A DNA stretch of 64,000 bases from Bradyrhizobium diazoefficiens USDA 110 (GTDB taxonomy: Bacteria; Pseudomonadota; Alphaproteobacteria; Rhizobiales; Xanthobacteraceae): contig NC_004463.1 of the NCBI RefSeq assembly GCF_000011365.1, forward strand, positions 1,054,001-1,118,000, given 5' to 3'. A model generated the notes under the pieces. It made no database searches, was not told the DNA's origin, and saw only the letters and a program-made list of their open reading frames with translations. Position 1 is the stretch's first letter. Each line of letters starts with the position of its first letter. Both the position numbers and the translations under genes were made by a program. Below, one piece after another: positions 57,871 through 64,000 of this stretch.

Positions 57871-59079
57871 CTACGCCGCAGCCTGCCGCTTCCGCTCGGT
57901 GAACGGCGACAGCACCACCGTCGCCAGCATGAAGATCACGGAGGCGCCGAACACCCAGTGCGGCGCGCTCTGGTCCATGATCCAGCCGAACAAAAGCGGG
58001 CTGACGATGCCGCCGAGATTAAAACCGGTGGAGACGATGCCGAAGGCGCGCCCCGCAGCGCCGGCGGGAGCGGCATTGCGCACCAGCATGTCGCGCGAGG
58101 GCGCGATCACGCCGGAGAGGAAGCCCGCCGCCGTCATCGTCGCGGTCAAAGCCCAGCCGGGCAATGTCACCAGTGCGATCAGGAGCACGATCGCCGCATT
58201 TGCGGCAAAGCAGGCGGCGGCGACATAGCCGTGACGTTCGGTGTGGTCGGCGAGGAAGCCGCCTGCGAGCACGCCCGCGGCGCTGGCGCCGAGGAACGCG
58301 GTCAGCGCGACGTTGGCGATCGAATAAGAGGCGCCGTAGCCGCTCATCAGCGCCACCACGCCGAAATTGTTGATGCCGGCCACCGACAGGCTTAGCAGCA
58401 TGAACAGCGCGGTCAGCGTGATCAGCGCCGGCGTTATCACCGCCTGCTTCGGCGCGCTCTCGTGACCGGGCTTTTTCTTGTGCGCGCCGGCCTCGGGAAT
58501 GCTCATGGCGACCAGCAGCAACGCCACCAGCACGCCGATCGCGCCCGACGCGATCAATGCGCCGACGCCACCCGATACGGTGACCAGCGCGGCGACGATC
58601 GCCGGCGTCACGGCGCCGCCGAGATAGCCGGCAAAGGTGTGGATCGAAAAGGCGCGGCCCATCCGCGCCTCGTCCATGTGCTCGGTCAGGATGGCGTAGT
58701 CGGCGGGATGATAGACGCTGTTGGCGAGCCCGAGCAGCACGGCGCAGGCGATCAGCGAGGCGTAGCTCAAATGCAGGCCGAGCAGGATCAGCGCGAAGCC
58801 GCCGAGCGTCAGCCCGATCAACAGGATCCTGCGCGCGCCAAAATGGTCGACGAGATAGCCGGTCGGCGCCTGCGTCAGGCCCGATACGACGGCAAGGGTG
58901 GTGAGCGCGAAGCCCAGCTCGACATAGCCGACGCCGAGCCTGTCCTTCAGGAACGGAAACAGCATCGGCAGGACCAGCAGATGGAAATGGCTGACCCAAT
59001 GCGCGATCGAGATTCCCGTCAGCGTGCGCAGCGCGCTGTCCGCCTTGCCTTGCTGCGGTGCGGCGAGAACATCGACCAT
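57871..59079 (-). CDS. Major facilitator superfamily transporter
   Basis: This 402-residue membrane protein has about twelve helices. It opens with ISIAHWVSHFHLLVLPMLFPFLKDRLGVGYVELGF, and GYLVDHFGARRILL is the MFS loop 2-3 signature. This subgroup includes Fsr-like and cyanate-like carriers; it may be an exporter or importer. The SIHTFAGYLGGAVTPA helix is also typical. The substrate cannot be deduced. It lies upstream of the deacylase gene on the same strand, separated by a family A repeat. Confidence 0.85.
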   Translation of the reverse strand: MVDVLAAPQQGKADSALRTLTGISIAHWVSHFHLLVLPMLFPFLKDRLGVGYVELGFALTTLAVVSGLTQAPTGYLVDHFGARRILLIGLTLGGFALILLGLHLSYASLIACAVLLGLANSVYHPADYAILTEHMDEARMGRAFSIHTFAGYLGGAVTPAIVAALVTVSGGVGALIASGAIGVLVALLLVAMSIPEAGAHKKKPGHESAPKQAVITPALITLTALFMLLSLSVAGINNFGVVALMSGYGASYSIANVALTAFLGASAAGVLAGGFLADHTERHGYVAAACFAANAAIVLLIALVTLPGWALTATMTAAGFLSGVIAPSRDMLVRNAAPAGAAGRAFGIVSTGFNLGGIVSPLLFGWIMDQSAPHWVFGASVIFMLATVVLSPFTERKRQAAA

Positions 59080-59222
59080 TGCAGTTCCGTTTCACTCCCT
59101 GAAGGGAGCGCAAACTATCGGGGACAGCGGTTATTTGTCCATGAACGCAGGCGCATGGCAGGTAGCGCGGGTGGCGCCGCTGTCTCAATCATGACTCGAC
59201 GATGCGATCGGGCACACTGCGC

Positions 59223-59368
59223 TCCCTCCCCCTTGCGGGGGAGGGCGGGGGAGAGGGGTAGCCCAGCAAAAGGTCTATCCGTGGTCGATGCAAAGATCGT
59301 CGGGCTCTCGAAAGAGTGTGCCGTGTGGCACCCCTCTCCCTAACCCTCCCCCCGCAAGGGGGAGGGAA
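59223..59368. repeat. Family D-like palindromic repeat
   Basis: TCCCTCCCCCTTGCGGGGGAGGG is a hairpin at the left, and CCTCCCCCCGCAAGGGGGAGGG is the complementary hairpin at the right. GGGGAGAGGGGTAG / CACCCCTCTCCCTA form a second pair. It is a variant of the family D elements and fills most of the 316-base gap 59080-59395, where I see no gene. Confidence 0.85.
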
Positions 59369-59395
59369 CGCACCATTCGTGGGGCAGGCTTCAAC

Positions 59396-59578
59396 TCACA
59401 ACGGCTCGTCATCGGGACCGTACCGGTCACGCTTCGGCGTTGCGATGTCGCCGTCTTCGTAATCGTCGTCGTCGGTGTCGCGCGGCAGCGGCTTCTTCGC
59501 CTTGTCGTCCGCCAGCTTCTCGCTGGCGGTTTTGGGCGGCGCGCTCGGCTTGGCGGTCTTGTTGACGGTCTTGGCCAT
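59396..59578 (-). CDS. Small acidic hypothetical protein
   Basis: This 60-residue protein starts MAKTVNKTAKPSAPPKTASE at ATG 59578, which has GGGAAC upstream. The first half is rich in lysine, alanine and proline. The second half is very acidic (DTDDDDYEDGD) and ends in RDRYGPDDEPL. No fold or family is recognised. The strong polarity and good codon periodicity make a real, disordered protein plausible. Its function is unknown. Confidence 0.55.
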   Translation of the reverse strand: MAKTVNKTAKPSAPPKTASEKLADDKAKKPLPRDTDDDDYEDGDIATPKRDRYGPDDEPL

Positions 59579-59667
59579 GGCTGTTCCCGGATGGTGATGC
59601 TGCATCCGATCCTAGTCCCAATATGTGGGCGGTTCCTGACTTATCTCAAGAACGGCGCGTCGGGGCG

Positions 59668-60705
59668 TCAGTGCACCACCGGTCCGCCCGCCTTCTTCCA
59701 GGCATCGATACCGCCGGCGATATGGGCGGTATTGGCGAGGCCCGCCTCCTTCGCCGCCGCGACGGCCATCGCCGAGCGTTCGCCGAAGGCGCAGAAGAAC
59801 ACGATGCGGCGGCCGGTGGCGGCCGCGACCTCGCGCAGCATGCCGCCGGGCTTCAGGCTCTCCTCGACGGACGGATAGGGCGTGTGCAGGGCGCCCTCGA
59901 GCATGCCGTGTTTCATCCGCTCGTTGGTCTCGCGCAGATCGACCAGCAGGATGTCAGGCCGGCCCAGGACGCGGATCGCCTCGCTGGCGGTTAGCGCGCG
60001 GCCCTCCTTTTCCAGCTCCTCCTGATGCAGGCCGACGCGCATGTTGGCGGGCACCGCCACGTCCATCATCTTCGGATTGGGCAGCTTCAGGTTCGCCATC
60101 AGCTCGATATATTCGTCGACCGAGCGCACCTGGAGCCGCGGATTGTAGCGCTTCTCCTCGCCGATGGTGGAGACGGTGTCGCCCTTGTAGTCATGCGCCG
60201 GGAACACCATCGTTTCGTCCGGCAGCTTGAGTAGGCGATTGAAGATCGAATCGTACTGCGCGCGCGAGGAGCCGTTCTGGAAATCGGTGCGGCCGGTGCC
60301 GCGGATCAGCAGCGTGTCGCCGGTGAAGACGCGGTCGCCCATCAGGTAGGAATAGGAATCGTCGGTGTGGCCGGGCGTGTACATCACGTCGAGCGACAGC
60401 CCCTCGATCGTCACCTTGTCGCCGTCGGCGACACGCATCGCCACCACGTCGGCCTTGGTCTGGTCGCCCATCACGGTCATGCAATGGGTGCGGTCGCGCA
60501 GCTCGCCGAGGCCGGTGACGTGGTCGGCATGAAGGTGGGTATCGACCGCCTTGACCAGCTTGAGGTCGAGCTCGCGCAGCAATTGGCAATAGCGGTCGAC
60601 CTTCTCCAGCACGGGATCGAGGATCAGCGCCTCGCCGCCGTGGCGGCTGGCAAGGACGTAGCTGTAGGTGCCCGAAACACTGTCGAAGAGCTGGCGGAAG
60701 ATCAT
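59668..60705 (-). CDS. Persulfide dioxygenase-rhodanese fusion protein
   Basis: This 345-residue protein joins an ETHE1-like metallo-beta-lactamase domain (residues 1-235) to a rhodanese domain (about 250-345). H57, H59, D61 and H62 (THLHADH) and the ETHE1 signature LLIRGTGRTDFQ are present, so it should oxidise glutathione persulfide to sulfite with iron and oxygen. The rhodanese active cysteine is C305 (FFCAFGERS), which moves sulfane sulfur between thiosulfate and glutathione. ATG 60705 begins MIFRQLFDSVSGTYSY as in relatives. It lies downstream of DsrE-like and sox genes, so it belongs to reduced sulfur metabolism. A TTCAC-TGT-GTGAA palindrome stands 66 bases upstream. Confidence 0.9.
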   Translation of the reverse strand: MIFRQLFDSVSGTYSYVLASRHGGEALILDPVLEKVDRYCQLLRELDLKLVKAVDTHLHADHVTGLGELRDRTHCMTVMGDQTKADVVAMRVADGDKVTIEGLSLDVMYTPGHTDDSYSYLMGDRVFTGDTLLIRGTGRTDFQNGSSRAQYDSIFNRLLKLPDETMVFPAHDYKGDTVSTIGEEKRYNPRLQVRSVDEYIELMANLKLPNPKMMDVAVPANMRVGLHQEELEKEGRALTASEAIRVLGRPDILLVDLRETNERMKHGMLEGALHTPYPSVEESLKPGGMLREVAAATGRRIVFFCAFGERSAMAVAAAKEAGLANTAHIAGGIDAWKKAGGPVVH

Positions 60706-60770
60706 GGCAAGACCCGGCGTGGAACTGGCTTCCAAGATTCTACTATGTTCCGGGTCAGAAAGAGAAGCAA

Positions 60771-60783
60771 TTCACTGTGTGAA
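60771..60783. promoter_or_regulatory. Small palindrome upstream of the persulfide dioxygenase-rhodanese gene
   Basis: TTCACTGTGTGAA is a 5-3-5 inverted repeat in an AT-rich stretch, 66 bases upstream of the start codon. It may be an operator for a sulfur-responsive repressor, but a 13-bp palindrome alone is weak evidence. Confidence 0.35.
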
Positions 60784-60841
60784 CAGGTAAATTTGGAAGA
60801 TTTTTATTGCTGGCGAGGCGGGGATAAGCGCCACACACTCA

Positions 60842-60971
60842 GTGTCGTCCCGGCGAAGGCCGGGACCCATACCGCGCGTGATCCTTCGGGAGGGGCGGTG
60901 GGAGTACCGAACGACTGATCTTCGCCAAACACCTGCCTGGGAGTATGGGTCCCGGCCTGCGCCGGGACGAC
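60842..60971. repeat. Family A palindromic repeat
   Basis: GTGTCGTCCCGGCGAAGGCC and GGCCTGCGCCGGGACGACA are the outer arms, and CGGGACCCATAC / GTATGGGTCCCG extends the pairing. It lies in the 292-base gap between the persulfide dioxygenase gene and the DsrE-like gene. Confidence 0.9.
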
Positions 60972-60997
60972 AGGGGAGTGTGACGCCCTGGCGCCCC

Positions 60998-61456
60998 CTA
61001 CGGCCGCACCACCGTGTACCCATTCTCCGCCAGGAACAGGATCTGCCCGACCCCGACCTGCACCGGCGTCGCGGCGGGGATGAACTCCGGCCGCTTGCCT
61101 GTCTCCCGCTCGACCGTGTCGACGGTGTTGAGGCAGATGTCGAAGCGCACGCCTTGCGCGATCAGGCTCTCGACCTGCTTGCGGCGCTCGCTGTTCGACA
61201 GCAGCAGGTCGATGCCGGGTCCGAATGCCACCACCTCGATCGCGACCTTGTCGGGGGCGTAGGCCTTCAGGAGATTGTTGGCGACGCTGAGCACCAGCGC
61301 CTGCTTCCTGGCGTCGCCGTCGGAGAGCTGCAGCACGATCTTGTGCTCGGCGAACGGCTTGTCCTGAAGCGGCACCTGCTGCGCAAAAGCCGGCGGCATC
61401 GCGGCCAAGGCGAGCATCGCCAGCATCATCGCGCGAAACATTTGCGAGCGCGTCAT
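60998..61456 (-). CDS. DsrE/DsrF-like periplasmic protein
   Basis: This 152-residue protein has a signal peptide (MTRSQMFRAMMLAMLALAAM, cleaved near AFAQQ) and a DsrE-like alpha/beta fold. Marks are HKIVLQLSDGDARKQALVLSVANNLLKAY and the IEVVAFGPGIDLLL strand. A single cysteine (DICLNTVD) lies in the place that carries sulfur in the family. Members occur often with sox genes, and a role in sulfur handling outside the cytoplasm is likely but not shown. ATG 61456 overlaps the end of the soxB gene by four bases. Confidence 0.82.
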   Translation of the reverse strand: MTRSQMFRAMMLAMLALAAMPPAFAQQVPLQDKPFAEHKIVLQLSDGDARKQALVLSVANNLLKAYAPDKVAIEVVAFGPGIDLLLSNSERRKQVESLIAQGVRFDICLNTVDTVERETGKRPEFIPAATPVQVGVGQILFLAENGYTVVRP

Positions 61457-63204
61457 CCCTGTCCCGCAATGCCCGGATTGTTCTCGACGCCCTTCAGCGT
61501 GACGCCGGAGCCGAGCCGCTCCGAAAGCATCCGGCCCGAGCGCAGATATTTGGCCACCACGTCCCACACCGGTGCGCCCTGCTGGCCGTTGACCGAGGCC
61601 CAGCCCGCGACCTTGTAGCGGTGGTTGGCGCTGATCGCCTTGCCGTTGTTGAGCTTCAGCTCAGAGATGCGGCCGCCGATCGCCCCCGCCGGCGTGCAGG
61701 TGTAGCTGAGGCCGCCGGCGCGCACCATGTCGCCGCCCTGCTGGTAATAGGGATCGGCGTTGAAGAGATTGTCGCAGATGTCCTCCAGCACGTCCTTGAT
61801 CTGGGCGCCGGTCATTTCCTGCACATAGGTCTCGGGATAGCTGATCGCGGTTTCCGCGAGCACGTCCTCCATGGTCAGCGCCTGGCCGGACAGCGCGGTG
61901 ACGCCCCAGCGGAAGCCCGGCGACAGCGCGATCTCGGCGTCGAGCTCGCTGCGCAACGCGGTGCAGATCAGCTCGTCGACCGGGCCGGAGAAATTGCCGC
62001 GGCGATAGAGCAGGCGGTCGAGCGTTGCGATCTTCTCCGACCAGTCGGCCACGTGCGGCGCGCGAACCCGGCCGATCAGCTCGGCCATCGCCGGATCAGG
62101 CTTCAGCAGCTCGGAATAGACCGGCAGCAGGTGATATTTGACGCCACTGACCTTGCCCTTGTCGAGCGCGAGATCGAGCACGCCCAGAAATTTCCCGTTG
62201 GATCCGGCATTGGTGACGAGTGTCGTTCCGCCGGCGTTCGTCACAGGAATCGGCTGCGGCACGGCGTCGTGGGTGTGGCCGCCGAGGATGACGTCGATGC
62301 CGGTGACGCGGCTCGCGAGCTTGAGGTCGACGTCCATGCCGTTGTGCGACAGCAGGATGACGGCATCGACCTTGTCGGCGGTGCGCAAGGCATCGACATG
62401 CTTCTGGAGCTCTTCCTCGCGGATGCCGAAGGTCCAGTCCGGCGTGAACCGCTTTGGATGCGCGATCGGCACGTAAGGGAAGGCCTGGCCGACGATCGCG
62501 ATGCGATGACCGCCGAGCTCCTTGATCACGGAGGGCTTGAAGACGCGCCCCGTCGCCTTGTCGAAGGCGCGGGCGTCGTTGAACGCGGCTTCCTCGGTCA
62601 GGAACACGTTCTGCGCCAGGAACTCGCCCTTGAAGCGCTCGAGATTGTCGCGCAGCGCCTGCTCGCCATAGGTGAATTCCCAATGCCCGGTCATCGCCTC
62701 GATGCCGAGCAGATTGGCGACCTCGACCATGTCGCGGCCCTGCATGACGTTGGCGAGCCCCGTGCCCTGCCAGAGATCGCCGCCGTCGACGAGCAGCGAA
62801 TCTCTTTCGCCGACATCGCCGCGCAAGCGATCGACCAGCGTCTTCAGATGGGCAAAGCCGCCGAGCTTGCCGAAGCGCGCCGCAGACTTCTCGAACTCGA
62901 AGCAGGTGAAGGCATAGGCATCGGCGCTGTCGGGCCGGATTCCGAACCGCTCGAGAAAGGCGCGGCCGACCAGATGCGGCGGCCGTCCCGCCATCTCCCC
63001 GATGCCGATATTGACGCTGGGCTCGCGGAAATAGACCGGGTTGAGCTGCGCATGCGTGTCGGTGATGTGCAGGATCCGGGCATGGCCGAAACGTTCGAGG
63101 TCGTAAATGCTCGCCGCTTCAGTGCCGCGCGCAAGCCGCGGCAGGCCGAGCGATGCTGCGGCAACGCCTGCACTCTTCAGGAAATCACGGCGGCGGATCG
63201 CCAT
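61453..63204 (-). CDS. soxB: Sulfur oxidation protein SoxB (thiosulfohydrolase)
   Basis: This 583-residue periplasmic enzyme belongs to the 5'-nucleotidase superfamily and releases sulfate from the SoxYZ-bound sulfur carrier. It has a twin-arginine signal (RRRDFLKSAGVAAASL), the two-manganese site residues in HITDTHAQLNP, GGDLWQGTGL and GHTHDAVP, and the SoxB-typical GHWEFTYG, where the family has a catalytic tyrosine-containing stretch. ATG 63204 has GGAGG seven bases upstream, so longer frames reaching back to 63414 are rejected. It lies between the SoxXA-binding-like and DsrE-like genes. Confidence 0.95.
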   Translation of the reverse strand: MAIRRRDFLKSAGVAAASLGLPRLARGTEAASIYDLERFGHARILHITDTHAQLNPVYFREPSVNIGIGEMAGRPPHLVGRAFLERFGIRPDSADAYAFTCFEFEKSAARFGKLGGFAHLKTLVDRLRGDVGERDSLLVDGGDLWQGTGLANVMQGRDMVEVANLLGIEAMTGHWEFTYGEQALRDNLERFKGEFLAQNVFLTEEAAFNDARAFDKATGRVFKPSVIKELGGHRIAIVGQAFPYVPIAHPKRFTPDWTFGIREEELQKHVDALRTADKVDAVILLSHNGMDVDLKLASRVTGIDVILGGHTHDAVPQPIPVTNAGGTTLVTNAGSNGKFLGVLDLALDKGKVSGVKYHLLPVYSELLKPDPAMAELIGRVRAPHVADWSEKIATLDRLLYRRGNFSGPVDELICTALRSELDAEIALSPGFRWGVTALSGQALTMEDVLAETAISYPETYVQEMTGAQIKDVLEDICDNLFNADPYYQQGGDMVRAGGLSYTCTPAGAIGGRISELKLNNGKAISANHRYKVAGWASVNGQQGAPVWDVVAKYLRSGRMLSERLGSGVTLKGVENNPGIAGQG

Positions 63205-63248
63205 CCAGAATCCTCCGCGCCTCATCGGCAGTTCAACTGAGGTCCAGT

Positions 63249-63554
63249 CTAGCGGATTTCCATCGCCTTCCAGGCCTCTTTTTCGGACGTGGCCTGGAAG
63301 ATCGACGCCTTCGCCAGCGCCTCGGCCTCCTTGGCTGCGGCCAGGGCGCGGTCGAAATCGCCGCCATCGGCTGCCTTCTTCGCCGCCGCCAGCGTCGAGA
63401 CGGTCACGGTCCACTGATTGCGCATGCCGGCTGCCTCCTTGGAGGCGGCTTCGGCGGCGGCATAGGCCGCCTTGTAATCCGCCTCATTCGCCGCGCGCGC
63501 CGTTGGCGCAAGGCTAAGGGCGAGCAGCATGGCGAGGGGAAGTGACCGCTTCAT
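63249..63554 (-). CDS. soxK: SoxXA-binding-like protein
   Basis: This 101-residue protein has a signal peptide (MKRSLPLAMLLALSLAPTARA) and a helical mature part (ANEADYKAAYAAAEAASKEA, then TLAAAKKAADGGDFDRALA). The two-helix pattern and its place between soxA and soxB resemble SoxXA-binding proteins (SoxK), which help assemble the SoxXA cytochrome. It overlaps the soxA stop by four bases. The assignment rests on size, composition and position. Confidence 0.7.
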   Translation of the reverse strand: MKRSLPLAMLLALSLAPTARAANEADYKAAYAAAEAASKEAAGMRNQWTVTVSTLAAAKKAADGGDFDRALAAAKEAEALAKASIFQATSEKEAWKAMEIR

Positions 63555-64000
63555 GGCCGCGCTCCCGGTCCTGATATCGGCAGGCCGTTGGCGACGTAGG
63601 AGAGGAAATATTCGACGTCGCGATATTCATCCGCCTGCGGCTCCAGCGGAACCGCCCGGGTCTGGCTGTTGCAGGTGACGAAGCGGCGGCTGGTCGTGCC
63701 CATGCCGCTCCATTCGGAGCGGTAGATCGGCATCGCGTTCAAAATGCCGAGCGCCGGCGCCAGGATCTCGGCGCGGATGCGCTCGCCCGGGCTCTGCACA
63801 TGGCAGCTCGCGCAGGAGAAATTCATCTGGCCGCGCCGCGTGTAGAAATAGCGCTTGCCGTTCTCGAACGCGGCGAGCGCGCGGGGATCATCGGGGATCT
63901 TGATGTCCATCGGCTTGCCGCGCGAGGTGAAGGCCATGTAGGCGGTCAGCGAGGCCATCTCGTCCTTGACGTAGGAATAGGGCGCCTCACCATTGGCCTC
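63551..64000 (-). CDS. soxA: Diheme cytochrome c SoxA, C-terminal part
   Basis: The frame is open to the right edge, so the N-terminal part is outside. The visible 149 residues contain one c-type heme site (NFSCASCHVQSPGERIR) and the SoxA active-site cysteine region FVTCNSQTRAVPL, in which the cysteine carries a persulfide and binds heme. SoxA pairs with SoxX to link thiosulfate to SoxYZ in the periplasm. The stop overlaps the next small gene by four bases, placing it at the head of a soxA-soxK-soxB segment. soxX, soxY and soxZ should lie beyond the window. Confidence 0.92.
   Translation of the reverse strand, partial: EANGEAPYSYVKDEMASLTAYMAFTSRGKPMDIKIPDDPRALAAFENGKRYFYTRRGQMNFSCASCHVQSPGERIRAEILAPALGILNAMPIYRSEWSGMGTTSRRFVTCNSQTRAVPLEPQADEYRDVEYFLSYVANGLPISGPGARP

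Noticed and set aside
63205..63414. 70-residue N-terminal extension of SoxB
   Set aside because: It overlaps the neighbouring small gene, and a GGAGG ribosome site and a twin-arginine signal fix the start at 63204.

Overview
The window looks like a chromosomal segment of an alphaproteobacterium of the Bradyrhizobium type. Codon use is GC-rich throughout. Many solute-binding proteins and acyl-CoA enzymes are present, and palindromic intergenic repeats of several families sit between genes. No rRNA, tRNA, phage, transposase or CRISPR array was recognised. The genus assignment is inference from gene style, not from a marker gene.

Layout. 1-1193: 3' part of an EthA-type flavin monooxygenase. 1194-1690: a roughly 232-bp tandem duplication. 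1691-5972 (minus): a LuxR-type response regulator and a 1123-residue sensor kinase whose N-terminal half is an NCS1-type permease, joined to the kinase through a nine-cysteine segment. 6140-14041 (plus, divergent): a UrtABCDE/FmdDEF-type amide or urea ABC importer, formamidase FmdA, an FmdB-type zinc ribbon protein and aliphatic amidase AmiE. The two-component pair probably senses an amide-like or nitrogenous solute and controls this operon; an 18-bp dyad lies in the shared promoter region.

14225-21513: an orphan MlaD-like protein, an NDP-forming acyl-CoA synthetase, a class GN-type sortase with its VIT/VWA target protein, and an XRE-type regulator. 21604-33576: a catabolic block with a LivK-type binding protein, AMP-forming acyl-CoA ligase, two acyl-CoA dehydrogenases, a GST, an AraC regulator, a BKACE-family enzyme and a two-subunit biotin-dependent acyl-CoA carboxylase. 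Together these suggest activation, oxidation and carboxylation of an unidentified acid.

33839-43319: a ceramidase-like (CREST) membrane protein behind a strong double operator, a dipeptide-type ABC operon (dppFDCBA order on the minus strand), an AMP-dependent ligase and an iron-type alcohol dehydrogenase/maleylacetate reductase. 43723-49569: an RND efflux pair and another orphan periplasmic binding protein. 49676-59578: MAPEG protein, an AttH/FtsX/LolD-like export operon, two MFS carriers around an N-acyl-D-amino-acid deacylase, and a small acidic protein.

59668-64000 (minus): a sulfur-oxidation block reading soxA (cut by the window edge), a SoxXA-binding-like protein, soxB, a DsrE-like protein, and a persulfide dioxygenase-rhodanese fusion. 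The most unusual items are the permease-kinase fusion with its divergent amide operon, the triplicated translation-start region in front of the urtD-like gene, the sortase pair, and the dense set of palindromic repeats, one of which sits inside the dpp operon.
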